From: Brevibacillus composti
Lineage (GTDB): Bacteria; Bacillota; Bacilli; Brevibacillales; Brevibacillaceae
Direction of reading: 5' to 3'
DNA: 64,000 nt
Assembly: GCF_016406105.1 (NCBI RefSeq)
Contig: NZ_CP066308.1
Span: forward strand, 2,839,501 to 2,903,500
Part shown: one piece after another, positions 43,293-50,537 of the stretch
Layout: each line of letters opens with the position of its first letter
How positions within the stretch are numbered: position 1 is the stretch's first letter
Made by a program: the position numbers and the translations under genes
The notes under the pieces: generated by a model
Told to the model about the DNA's origin: nothing
What the model saw: only the letters and a program-made list of their open reading frames with translations
The model's database searches: none

Positions 43293-43344
43293 GCGATATT
43301 TTTGTAAATATCTTATTTGCGATATTTTTACGTTTGATGTATTC
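43293..43344. promoter_or_regulatory. Operator/promoter region of the 43378 repressor
   Basis: GCGATATTTTT occurs twice (43293-43303 and 43319-43329), with an inverted AAATATCTTAT between. A plus-strand promoter TTGCGA-17 bases-TATTCT overlaps the second copy. It fits autoregulation by the XRE protein and control of the divergent gene. Confidence 0.55.
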
Positions 43345-43377
43345 TACTCTTAAACACGGAATGGATGGAGCGATAAC

Positions 43378-43731
43378 ATGAGTAAGATAAGCCTGTTTTC
43401 AGCTATTGGTGCTGACGCAGTAAAAAGCGCAACGGAATCCGATCCTTACGACAAACCGACCATCTACGTTGTCGAGATTTATCTAAAGGACGTTTTAAAA
43501 CGTCGAGGAATAAAACAAAAAGAACTCGCTCAAATGACTGGATTACGACCAAACGCAATAACAAACCTATGCCGCGGCTACAATGAACGAGTAAGCCTCG
43601 ACCACATTGGGCGGATTGCTACTGCATTAGGGATCACAGACATCTCTGAAATTATGAGGCTCGTAGAGTACGAAGAGGCCGATTTCTTCAACATGTACAA
43701 TTCGATTCACCGTGATGATCCCGAAGAGTGA
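43378..43731 (+). CDS. XRE-family repressor-like protein (117 aa)
   Basis: This protein has a helix-turn-helix at about 44-72 (VLKRRGIKQKELAQMTGLRP, NAITNLCRGYN) with a 35-residue N-terminal extension. It is one of only two plus-strand genes of appreciable size in the element, both regulator-like. Its 3' end overlaps the DUF3102 gene by 25 bases tail to tail. Confidence 0.8.
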   Translation: MSKISLFSAIGADAVKSATESDPYDKPTIYVVEIYLKDVLKRRGIKQKELAQMTGLRPNAITNLCRGYNERVSLDHIGRIATALGITDISEIMRLVEYEEADFFNMYNSIHRDDPEE

Positions 43732-44297
43732 CATATCTCCGTTCCCGTACGCACCTCGCGGATCGGCTGCGGCTGTTCCGCTATCGATTCGAGAGTATCG
43801 CGAAGGACTTGCGCGGATTCTTCCGCCCTCTGTCGCGCCTCCCTCTCGCGCTTCAACTCCGCCTTGACTTCGCGGAGCTCGCGGACGGTCATCTCGTCGA
43901 CCGTTTTGACTTCGCCGGTGGACGGGATTACGTGCGGGCGTTCGCGGTCTTCTGGTGAGAGTGTGGCGATCTCGTAGAGGGCGCGGAGACCGTGGTGTTG
44001 GTACGTGCCAACATCGCCCAACCCCTCGAAGACCGCGATAAATCGATGTGCCTGTGTTCTGTCAAAATCGACATGCTCCTCTAGCCATTTTATCCATCCG
44101 CCCGTTGACTCCCGTTGCTGCGCGAGCATGCGATCCTCAATACAGTCAGAATCGGTCTTGGCGTCTCTGACTTTCTTTAATCGCCTCCCAATCTCGAATA
44201 TAGCCTCGCCCGCGACTCTCTTGTAGGCGTTGATCTCAGCCGTGATTACTTGTAGATCGTTGGAGAGCGCGGCTTCCTGCTTGGCTTGCACATCCAT
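43707..44297 (-). CDS. DUF3102 protein
   Basis: This 196-aa protein has the DUF3102 core INAYKRVAGEAIFEIGRRLK, then GGWIKWLEEHVDFDRTQAHR and FIAVFEGLGDVGTYQHHGLR, followed by a charged coiled coil (VKAELKREREARQRAEESAQ). Members are found on phages and mobile elements; function unknown. GGAGG precedes the ATG. Confidence 0.75.
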   Translation of the reverse strand: MDVQAKQEAALSNDLQVITAEINAYKRVAGEAIFEIGRRLKKVRDAKTDSDCIEDRMLAQQRESTGGWIKWLEEHVDFDRTQAHRFIAVFEGLGDVGTYQHHGLRALYEIATLSPEDRERPHVIPSTGEVKTVDEMTVRELREVKAELKREREARQRAEESAQVLRDTLESIAEQPQPIREVRTGTEICHSSGSSR

Positions 44298-44373
44298 CAT
44301 TACCTCCCCTTTCTTCGCGTACATCTTGTCGCGTGATCGTATCCTTATTAATGACTGACCTCGCGAACGACAG

Positions 44374-44434
44374 TGAGCGATATCTTTTATCTAGTTTAAA
44401 GATGGCTCTTGTTTAAAGATGGTTATTGTTAGTG
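44374..44434. repeat. Iteron-like array 2 beside winged-helix gene 2
   Basis: TGAGCGATATC (44374-44384) is followed by TAGTTTAAAG, ATGGCTCTTGTTTAAAG and ATGGTTATTGTTA, with ATGG at 44402 and 44419 (17 bases apart). It mirrors array 1 in sequence and place. Confidence 0.6.
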
Positions 44435-44887
44435 TCAAGGAGAGCCATATACGGATCGACCCGTGTCGGCTCCGCTTGACATGGCTTCCGCCTCCCCACT
44501 AAATATCGCTAGCTGACTGACCGGCAGCACCGTATACCGCGTGTTATCGAACCGCTGACTCCCGTCCTCCCTCCCCTTCGTCGCGTGCACCAACGGCCGT
44601 CCCCGCCACCTGTACGCGAGCAGCGACTTGATCCGCGCCGCCGCTGTCTGCAGGGATACTCCGAGCCTGTGCGCGATCAACTCTTGCGTCGGATAGCACT
44701 CGCCGCGCTCGTCCATGAACGCCGCGATCACGCAGAGCGTCCGCCAGTTCTCGTCGCCAATGTCCGCGAGTAGTCCGGAGTGTACCGCGTCCACGTACAT
44801 CTTGACGAAGATGCGCGTTTCACGGCGTCCGGTTGTGACGGAATATTCCGACTGCGTTTCGATGGATACGAGGTTATGTTCGGTCAC
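44435..44887 (-). CDS. Winged-helix protein 2, paralogue of 42156-42515
   Basis: This 150-aa protein shares with its paralogue ETRIF-x-K-x-YVDA-x-HSGL, TLCV-x-AA-x-MDE-x-GECYP and LGV/I helix residues (RRETRIFVKMYVDAVHSGLL, ERGECYPTQELIAHRLGVSL). It starts with GTG, GGGAGG upstream. The N- and C-terminal ends are longer than in copy 1. Possible replication initiator or regulator. Confidence 0.6.
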   Translation of the reverse strand: MTEHNLVSIETQSEYSVTTGRRETRIFVKMYVDAVHSGLLADIGDENWRTLCVIAAFMDERGECYPTQELIAHRLGVSLQTAAARIKSLLAYRWRGRPLVHATKGREDGSQRFDNTRYTVLPVSQLAIFSGEAEAMSSGADTGRSVYGSP

Positions 44888-45104
44888 ACTGCGCCCTCCC
44901 TTTCGGCACGTACGCGCGAATTGCGTATTTGGCGATCTCTCGCCGGACCGTCTCGTCGAACTCCGCCTGGCTCGGGAAGATGCGCAGTTCGGATATAACG
45001 TAGTCCTTCGCCATGTTATCGCGGGCCATTAACGCTTGCTTGCGAGTTGGATACGTACGCTTCATTTTGTTACGGAAAAACAGGACGTACAGCGATTCCG
45101 TCAT
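44874..45104 (-). CDS. Hypothetical 76-aa protein
   Basis: The ORF MTESLYVLFFRNKMKRTYPT to VPKGRAQCDRT has GGAGGTGACC upstream and overlaps the start of winged-helix gene 2 by 14 bases, so they are probably coupled. Basic; not recognised. Confidence 0.6.
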   Translation of the reverse strand: MTESLYVLFFRNKMKRTYPTRKQALMARDNMAKDYVISELRIFPSQAEFDETVRREIAKYAIRAYVPKGRAQCDRT

Positions 45105-45133
45105 TTACGTGGTCACCTCCATATGGTAAAATC
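45105..45133 (+). promoter_or_regulatory. Plus-strand promoter for the small AAAC-repeat gene
   Basis: TTTACG (45105-45110) is followed after 17 bases by TAAAAT (45128-45133), pointing into the region with the small ORF and terminator. A CGTAAC/GTTACG hairpin lies at 45187-45204. Confidence 0.45.
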
Positions 45134-45223
45134 TTGAATAGTCCGAATTTCCCGCTGATACTTGGTTACCGCCAGCGCCTAAGGCCGTAACGACTAAGTT
45201 ACGCGCGGAGAGGAGGATTGCCC

Positions 45224-45329
45224 ATGAAACAAACAAACAAACAACTACACAACTACGATTGTCATCCGCCTCGATAGTGCTGTATGGGCGGCGCTACTGG
45301 TCGAGGTGCTCCTCAGGCTGCTGTCCTGA
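45224..45329 (+). CDS. Small ORF with an (AAAC)4 tract, possibly phase-variable
   Basis: With GAGGAGG upstream, the ATG opens only 17 codons as sequenced (stop TAG at 45275-45277). The ATG is followed at once by four AAAC units. With three (or six) units the same ATG would read through to a TGA at 45327-45329. That product would be a 33-residue peptide, MKQTNNYTTTIVIRLDSAVW then AALLVEVLLRLLS, with one hydrophobic helix. The TGA lies in the terminator stem. The gene may be off in this genome; a leader peptide is the alternative. Confidence 0.4.
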
Positions 45330-45338
45330 GGGGCTTTT
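45311..45338 (+). terminator. Terminator of the small AAAC-repeat gene
   Basis: CCTCAGG/CCTGAGG with a CTGCTGT loop is followed by GGCTTTT. Confidence 0.6.
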
Positions 45339-45407
45339 CGGTTTCTATAGACTGATTACTCCCTGGAATTAAAAAACTGGTACACCATCCCGTTATTTTT
45401 TTCGAAT

Positions 45408-45638
45408 TTATATATCTGTCCGCAAAAAAAATAACGCCAGCCCCGAAAAAAAAATTTCCGAAACCTCCCGCACGCACGTTCGTATAAATAAGCGTAAGAC
45501 AAAACGGAAGCCCCTCGCAAGGCGTTCCCTCACCGGTTTGGCGCCCGGCAAAGGTACGAGAGGCTCCGAAATGCCCTCCCCGTTGGCGTTCGTTCCTGGC
45601 GTTGGCGCGCCGGAACCCGGATCATCGGGCGGCGTCAC
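45408..45638 (-). CDS. Hypothetical 76-aa protein at the end of the coupled operon
   Basis: A GTG follows directly on the TAA of the upstream gene, with GTGAGG 5 bases before it. The product has a Pro/Gly-rich start (TPPDDPGSGAPTPGTNANGE) and a hydrophobic, Phe-rich end. It could be real or a chance frame. Confidence 0.35.
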   Translation of the reverse strand: MTPPDDPGSGAPTPGTNANGEGISEPLVPLPGAKPVRERLARGFRFVLRLFIRTCVREVSEIFFSGLALFFLRTDI

Positions 45639-46064
45639 TTACGCCTCACGGATCACAAGCGTATAGCCGGTCATCTCGGCGAACTTGGTCCGGACGACCT
45701 CGATCTCCTCGCGCGGAATTTTGGCGGCGCCGAACGCTTTTACGACGAACTGGCCTGCGTCCTTATGCAACGAGTGCGATTTGCTCACGTTCCAGATTGG
45801 TGGCAGGATCGACGCGAGCATTTCGGACATGTGCGTGGGCTTCGGTTCGGTCGCGTAGGTGACGGGCAGGCCGATCTCGGCGGACAGTTGCGCGATGAGG
45901 GCCGAGTGGCGTTCGGCGACCTGCGGTGTGACGAAGTGGAGTTCGAGGTACGGGCCGTACTGGCCGACCTTGTAGGCGGTTTTGTAGACGGTCAGATTGT
46001 GGTGCGATGCCCAGGCGCGGGCGCGCTCCATGGCGGTGAATTGGTCAAGTGCAACAGCGTTCAT
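45639..46064 (-). CDS. Hypothetical 141-aa protein
   Basis: The product MNAVALDQFTAMERARAWAS to AEMTGYTLVIREA is a mixed alpha/beta protein; I do not recognise it. AGGGGG lies upstream of the ATG at 46064, which overlaps the stop of a 35-aa ORF by four bases. Confidence 0.6.
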   Translation of the reverse strand: MNAVALDQFTAMERARAWASHHNLTVYKTAYKVGQYGPYLELHFVTPQVAERHSALIAQLSAEIGLPVTYATEPKPTHMSEMLASILPPIWNVSKSHSLHKDAGQFVVKAFGAAKIPREEIEVVRTKFAEMTGYTLVIREA

Positions 46065-46168
46065 TGGGATACCCCCTGTTTCGATTCTTGCGCGACAATG
46101 ACGGCCAGCATAAGGCGGAGTTTCATGCGCAGCGGCATTTGACGCCACAAACGAGCCTTGACGTTCAT
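46061..46168 (-). CDS. Tiny amphipathic peptide (35 aa)
   Basis: ATG at 46168 has GGAGGTGGCC upstream and overlaps the previous stop by four bases; its own stop overlaps the next ATG by four. The product MNVKARLWRQMPLRMKLRLM then LAVIVAQESKQGVSQ is basic and amphipathic. Confidence 0.5.
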   Translation of the reverse strand: MNVKARLWRQMPLRMKLRLMLAVIVAQESKQGVSQ

Positions 46169-46449
46169 ACGGCCACCTCCGCCAGCCCGTCGACCGAAAA
46201 ACCGAGCTCGTGCAACGTTTCGAGGCCGACTTCGCAGCATCCGGTGGTGACGCGCGGACTCACTTCCGGCAGGATCGCGTGAAACTCCTGCGGCGAGAGC
46301 GTGACGCGGGGGCGGTCCGGGTGGTCAACGAAATACACGTTCAGCCAGCCGACGATTGTGCGCTGAAACATGACTTGATATTTGAGGGCGCGGTCGACAA
46401 CGATCCCCCTCCGTTTGTGTCTTGCGAAATTATAGGCGATAAATGGCAT
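46165..46449 (-). CDS. Hypothetical 94-aa protein
   Basis: The product MPFIAYNFARHKRRGIVVDR to FSVDGLAEVAV has GGGGAGG upstream. It is the first gene of the second coupled group, 72 bases after the first. Not recognised. Confidence 0.6.
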   Translation of the reverse strand: MPFIAYNFARHKRRGIVVDRALKYQVMFQRTIVGWLNVYFVDHPDRPRVTLSPQEFHAILPEVSPRVTTGCCEVGLETLHELGFSVDGLAEVAV

Positions 46450-46521
46450 AACTTTTCCTCCCCTTTTTCGGAATGTTCCGTATTATTTGCTCGCGGGTCC
46501 TCCCCGGCTAGGGCGGCCGGT

Positions 46522-46857
46522 TCATCGGATCAGCACGATAAAATCGAAGTCGGCGGCCTCGGCCGTGCGTAGAAAGAACCGCTCGTAAAAGTCCCAGGCG
46601 GACATCGAGCGTAACTTGCCCACCACGCGCGGAATGTCTTCGGGGTCATCCGTCAACCCTCCGTAAGAATGGCCGGAGGTGGCGATGTAAAGGCCTGGCT
46701 CGTTCGTTGGGTCGACGGTCAGGAACGCAAGCTCCTCGCCGTCAACGAGATAGGCCGCGATGTCTGGCGCGATGAGGTAGCCGGGAAAACGGTCGGGGCC
46801 GAACTCGCGCTCGTAGTCGTCGGACAGGCGGAGCTTGATTCGCGGGAACTGCGTCAT
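46522..46857 (-). CDS. Hypothetical 111-aa protein
   Basis: The product MTQFPRIKLRLSDDYEREFG to DFDFIVLIR is acidic, with a beta-rich middle. Its ATG overlaps the upstream stop by four bases. Not recognised. Confidence 0.6.
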   Translation of the reverse strand: MTQFPRIKLRLSDDYEREFGPDRFPGYLIAPDIAAYLVDGEELAFLTVDPTNEPGLYIATSGHSYGGLTDDPEDIPRVVGKLRSMSAWDFYERFFLRTAEAADFDFIVLIR

Positions 46858-47057
46858 AGGGCGGTCCCCCTCTCGGCTCGTTCGCGTTCGATGCGTTCGT
46901 GAAGCGCACGTTTCCATTCGAACAGCGCGGCCAGCCTTTCAGATCGACCGGGAGTGCCGGGGCGGATCGCGAAGACTTCCGATACCTGGCGCGTGTAAAA
47001 AGCGATGGCGTCGACGGTTGAGAGCGTGGAGATGTCGGGGAGTTGCGGCGCGCTCAC
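46854..47057 (-). CDS. Hypothetical 67-aa protein
   Basis: I place the start at the GTG at 47057, which overlaps the stop of the 31-aa ORF by four bases (GTGA). The product MSAPQLPDISTLSTVDAIAF to RIERERAERGTAL has a helical, Arg/Glu-rich end. Not recognised. Confidence 0.5.
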   Translation of the reverse strand: MSAPQLPDISTLSTVDAIAFYTRQVSEVFAIRPGTPGRSERLAALFEWKRALHERIERERAERGTAL

Positions 47058-47149
47058 GGATGGATCACGCTCCTTATCGATTCTACCAGGGCGGAGATCG
47101 CGATGATGAGTTCGGAAAAGGTAGTGATCCATTGCGGGCCTTGCTTCAT
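47054..47149 (-). CDS. Tiny peptide (31 aa), first of the coupled operon
   Basis: AAGGAGG lies 10 bases before the ATG at 47149. The product MKQGPQWITTFSELIIAISA then LVESIRSVIHP has a hydrophobic centre. It would be the first gene made from the repressible promoter at 47251-47279. Confidence 0.5.
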   Translation of the reverse strand: MKQGPQWITTFSELIIAISALVESIRSVIHP

Positions 47150-47225
47150 GTGTGGATTCCTCCTTCAATCATTGAGAATTTGGGGGATTTGAGGTATAAT
47201 CGTGTTAACAATTCAACATTTCACC

Positions 47226-47290
47226 ATGTCAACATCTTGTGCATGATTTTATAATACCCCTCGCTGCACATGATGTCAACATGTTGTGCA
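47226..47290. promoter_or_regulatory. Operator region with strong minus-strand promoter
   Basis: ATGTCAACAT(C/G)TTGTGCA occurs at 47226-47243 and 47273-47290. On the minus strand a perfect TTGACA (47274-47279) is followed after 17 bases by TATTAT (47251-47256), so its -35 lies inside the second operator. The divergent XRE gene at 47311 is the likely repressor. Confidence 0.7.
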
Positions 47291-47310
47291 AGTTTTGGGA
47301 GGAAATTTTT

Positions 47311-47523
47311 ATGGCGATTCGGTGCCGTCTTGGCGAGATTATGAAGGAACGCGGTCTTTCCAATAAAGAAGTCGTTGAACTTACCGGTGTGAGTAGGAAT
47401 ACAATTACGTCTCTCGCATCCTCCGCGACCAAGCGCATCGACTACGATACCCTCGACGCGATATGTAACGGTTTGAAGATAACCCCCGCAGAGTTTTTCG
47501 AATACACTCCGGACAAAAAATAA
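47311..47523 (+). CDS. XRE-family repressor-like protein (70 aa)
   Basis: This Cro/CI-type protein has CRLGEIMKERGLSNKEVVEL then TGVSRNTITSLASSATKRID. GGGAGG lies 8 bases before the ATG. It is divergent from the operon of small genes and flanked by paired operator-like repeats. By position it is a candidate for the master repressor (Stl-like role). Confidence 0.82.
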   Translation: MAIRCRLGEIMKERGLSNKEVVELTGVSRNTITSLASSATKRIDYDTLDAICNGLKITPAEFFEYTPDKK

Positions 47524-47561
47524 AGCCGCTCCCTTGTAAATGGGACGGCTATTTTAAGTTT

Positions 47562-48176
47562 TCACCCTCCGGTTTCTAGTCGCGTTAATCTCTTCAAGCG
47601 TCTCTCAAATGATGTTTCTTCCTTTACGTTCTTTGCCATGGCCTCCTCAACGTTCTTTATTGCCTCCCGATAGCGACCCGTCCTCTCGTAGAGCAAGGCC
47701 AACTCCTTAAATGCTGGATAGTTGGGAAGCGCCTTCCATCCTTCCTTTTTCAATCCCTCATAAAAATCATCGTGAATGGAAATGTCTTTTTTCAAGTATG
47801 TTTCTAAATGTTCAAACCAAGACGAATTTTGCGACCAAAGTCTCTTGTACAACTTCCAGCGAGTCATGTAAATGTAATGAAGCTCGACAATATCAGAGGC
47901 CGATACCGCTTCTCGCTCCGCGAAATCTAACAATTGGAGTTTGAATTCGAGATTCATAACCCCCGACGCAAAAATTCTAAGTAAGCCTTGCCTCGTCATT
48001 GAAGTTGCAGCGATCTCCCTAATATCAACGTTCTCCTTACCACCATTAACTTCATATTCAAAAACACAACGACAATCCTCTCTCTGCTCCTCAGTTAGTG
48101 ACAGCCACCATTCCTCCAGTCCCAAACACCTTATATAGCCTTTCGGTTTCTTATTCAAGAAACGTTTCCAGAACAT
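47562..48176 (-). CDS. Hypothetical protein with TPR-like C-terminus
   Basis: This 204-aa protein starts MFWKRFLNKKPKGYIRCLGL. Its end has a tetratricopeptide-like unit (PAFKELALLYERTGRYREAI then KNVEEAMAKN). GAGGTG lies 6 bases before the ATG. Its lower G+C than its neighbours suggests a different source. Not recognised. Confidence 0.65.
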   Translation of the reverse strand: MFWKRFLNKKPKGYIRCLGLEEWWLSLTEEQREDCRCVFEYEVNGGKENVDIREIAATSMTRQGLLRIFASGVMNLEFKLQLLDFAEREAVSASDIVELHYIYMTRWKLYKRLWSQNSSWFEHLETYLKKDISIHDDFYEGLKKEGWKALPNYPAFKELALLYERTGRYREAIKNVEEAMAKNVKEETSFERRLKRLTRLETGG

Positions 48177-48381
48177 GAGAATCACCTCAATGGTTTATTC
48201 AACATGTCCACGGTCTTTCCTTTACTGATCATCTGCGCGAGCCGTATCAGCTTCACTAGTGTGTCGTCATCTAGTGTTAAGCCGACCGAGCCCCGAGTTT
48301 AAAAATATTGCGCGGATTTTTCGGGGGCCTGCCGACGGTGTTTCGAGGGGGTGCCGTGGGGGGATGCCGGGTCACGAAAAA

Positions 48382-48412
48382 GAGCGCCCTCATTGGGACG
48401 CCCCCGCCTTCT
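48382..48412 (-). terminator. Terminator of the serine recombinase gene
   Basis: On the minus strand GGGCGTCCC pairs, with one bulge, with GGGCGC and is followed by TCTTTTT; it overlaps the last codons. Confidence 0.5.
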
Positions 48413-48959
48413 TCAACGCGCGATATAACGTTGCCTTGCTAACGCCAGTTATCCGCTCGATATCCGGCACGGTCTTTTCCTTGGCGCGGTACAACTCGAT
48501 AGCGTGCGCCAGCTTCGCGTTCCCCTCGCCGTACTTAACCGGTCGACCGCCCTTCCTGCCACGTGCTCTCGCCGCCTCCAGGCCCGCTCTCGTGCGCTCT
48601 ACGATGATGTCCCGTTCCATCTCCGCCAATACCATGAGCATCCGAAACATGGCCTTTCCGACCGCTGTAGACGTGTCGATCTGATCGCGAATAGATACGA
48701 GTTCTATGCCGCGCCGATCCAGTTCCTCCGCCAACTCAAGCAGCCGTTTGGTGCTCCGGCCCAACCGATCCAGCTTGTAGATGACGAGCGTATCACCTGG
48801 GCGCGCGTAGGCCAACAGGCGTTCCAATTCCGGCCGGTCATCTTTCATTCCGCTAACCTTCTCGCGGTAAATCTCGTCGCAGCCAGCGGCCTTTAGCGCG
48901 TCGATCTGTAGGTCGAGCGATTGGTCCTGCGTTGATACACGAGCATAGCCGAGCTTCAT
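48390..48959 (-). CDS. Serine recombinase (resolvase/invertase family)
   Basis: This 189-aa small serine recombinase has the nucleophile Ser in MKLGYARVSTQDQSLDLQID (Ser9 region), the LDRLGRSTKRL motif, EMERDIIVERTRAGLEAARA, and a C-terminal helix-turn-helix (VPDIERITGVSKATLYRAL). It could resolve dimers or invert DNA. The region just upstream has res-like repeats. No invertible segment is obvious. Confidence 0.92.
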   Translation of the reverse strand: MKLGYARVSTQDQSLDLQIDALKAAGCDEIYREKVSGMKDDRPELERLLAYARPGDTLVIYKLDRLGRSTKRLLELAEELDRRGIELVSIRDQIDTSTAVGKAMFRMLMVLAEMERDIIVERTRAGLEAARARGRKGGRPVKYGEGNAKLAHAIELYRAKEKTVPDIERITGVSKATLYRALKKAGASQ

Positions 48960-48972
48960 ACCGGTTCACTCC

Positions 48973-49140
48973 GTTTCATTGTCGTATGACCATATTATAC
49001 CAATCGTATCACAAACGGTCAATTACGTTATTATGAAACGTTGAATATGATAACGAGTTATGAAACGACAGCAGGCGCGATATGTTATGCTGGCGTAACA
49101 TTTGGTCGGATCGTTTCGCAAATAAACGTTTATGATACGG
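48973..49140. repeat. res-like region upstream of the serine recombinase
   Basis: Imperfect inverted repeats built on GTTTCAT/ATGAAAC and CGTAT/ATACG occur around 48973-49016, 49026-49072 and 49110-49140. Three such sites upstream of a resolvase gene are the layout of a res site. The rest of the 48960-49364 gap shows nothing more. Confidence 0.5.
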
Positions 49141-49338
49141 GACCCCCTGAGTTTTCGGAGGGTGTACGCGCCGCGAGCGTGCAGCGGATGAAATCGCCTA
49201 TACCGTCCGGATTCGTTCACCAGGCAGACGGTCGCTCACCGTTACTTTACCACGTTAAACCACGAATATACTCGCGCTCTCTCGTCCGGACGGGATCGCG
49301 CAGGCCTCCCGCGCTTTATCGGACTAAAGCGTTATAAC

Positions 49339-49371
49339 AAAAGAAAACGCCAGCCCCCGAAGGACTAGCGT
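49339..49371 (-). terminator. Terminator of the integrase gene
   Basis: On the minus strand CGCTAGTCC pairs with GGGGCTGGCG and is followed by TTTTCTTTT, overlapping the last codons. Confidence 0.65.
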
Positions 49372-50375
49372 AGGAAATTGATCGGACTATATTTATCGTG
49401 CTGTCTCCGTATGTCCATGTCGTTCATTTGAACATACCGGCGAACCATCGTCATATCGTGATGACCGAGCAGTTTTTGCAATGAGTACGGATCACCGCCG
49501 TTCAAAATGTAAAACTTGGCGAAGGTATGCCGGAAAGTATGCGGCGTAACGCGAACGGTTGCGATATTCCCAGTCCGCCCGTACTCCTTAATGGCCGCCC
49601 TTATGCGCGTGGGATCAAGCTTATTCCCGTAGACGGTCGTAAACAAATACTCCGCATTGAGCTCGCGTACCTCCGCCAGCAGGCTTTGCAGCTCCTTTTT
49701 GGTACGGGCCGAGAACGGAACAGTCCGGCCGACGTTGTTCTTAGAGTTTGAGGCGCGAATATATAGTGAGCAGTTCGTGAAATCTACGTCCTCTATGCGT
49801 AGGTTGATAAGTTCGACGAGTCTAATACCGGTATCCAAAAACGTGAGCATCGCGCAGTAGTCCCTGAATCCGTTGTACGTCCGCTTGTCCGGTTGTTTCA
49901 ATAGCTTTTCAATTTGTTCGACCGTAAACGATTCAACCGTGTCCTTTTCTTCTTTGACGAGCCGAACCTTTTTGAACGGGTTCTCGGAGATATACCCCTC
50001 CGAAACCATGAAACTAAAGAATACCTTATGGTGGCGTAAATAGGTGTTGATCGCGCCAGGCGAGAGCCCCACTGTTTTCATCCGGTCCGGTATTCGCTCG
50101 TTCCCCTCGTACTGTCTCCGCTCTGATTGCATGTAGCGAACCCATCCGCGAATGACATCCGCCGTCACCTCTTGCGGTGAAAGCCCCGGATATTTCAAGT
50201 CGAGAAATTCGAGAAAGTAACGATGATACTTGTCGCGCAGGGCAAGCGTTCGCTCTGCCAGCCCCTCCGCCTCTTTTGCCCTCCGGTAGAGTCGATACAG
50301 CTCGTCCCATGAATACGAGACGCGAGCAGTATCCGCGAACGTACGTAACAGCTTTCGTTTTCCCTTTAACGCCAA
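49365..50375 (-). CDS. Tyrosine recombinase (integrase)
   Basis: This 336-aa integrase has an N-terminal SAM-like core-binding domain (about 20-130) and a catalytic domain with the first Arg in LDTGIRLVELINLR, HTFRHTFAKF (His-x-x-Arg), LLGHHDMTM and the Tyr nucleophile in RRYVQM. It lies 160 bases from the tRNA-Thr attachment site, on the same strand as the tRNA. The start is a TTG with a somewhat distant AAAGGGG. Confidence 0.93.
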   Translation of the reverse strand: MALKGKRKLLRTFADTARVSYSWDELYRLYRRAKEAEGLAERTLALRDKYHRYFLEFLDLKYPGLSPQEVTADVIRGWVRYMQSERRQYEGNERIPDRMKTVGLSPGAINTYLRHHKVFFSFMVSEGYISENPFKKVRLVKEEKDTVESFTVEQIEKLLKQPDKRTYNGFRDYCAMLTFLDTGIRLVELINLRIEDVDFTNCSLYIRASNSKNNVGRTVPFSARTKKELQSLLAEVRELNAEYLFTTVYGNKLDPTRIRAAIKEYGRTGNIATVRVTPHTFRHTFAKFYILNGGDPYSLQKLLGHHDMTMVRRYVQMNDMDIRRQHDKYSPINFLR

Positions 50376-50426
50376 AACAAAAACGCCCCTTTCCGTTGCC
50401 GCAGTAACAACGAATAGAGACGCATT

Positions 50427-50528
50427 GTGTACGGATCATTCTCGGACCATCCGCCTGATCACACCGTACATTTCCGGCAAAGTGTACGCTACATTCAACG
50501 AGGGCCAAACGGCTGAAAACGTTGATAC
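50427..50528. promoter_or_regulatory. Right integrase arm-type sites
   Basis: TGTACGGATCATTC near 50427, GCAAAGTGTACGCTACATTC at 50477-50496 and AAACGTTGATAC at 50517-50528 match the left set in the same orientation, in mirrored order from the core site. Confidence 0.6.
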
Positions 50529-50537
50529 AACGCAATT

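Noticed and set aside
45408-45480. A/T-run segment with GCCAGCCCCG resembling the integrase terminator
   Set aside because: The stem partner is missing, so it is not counted as a terminator.
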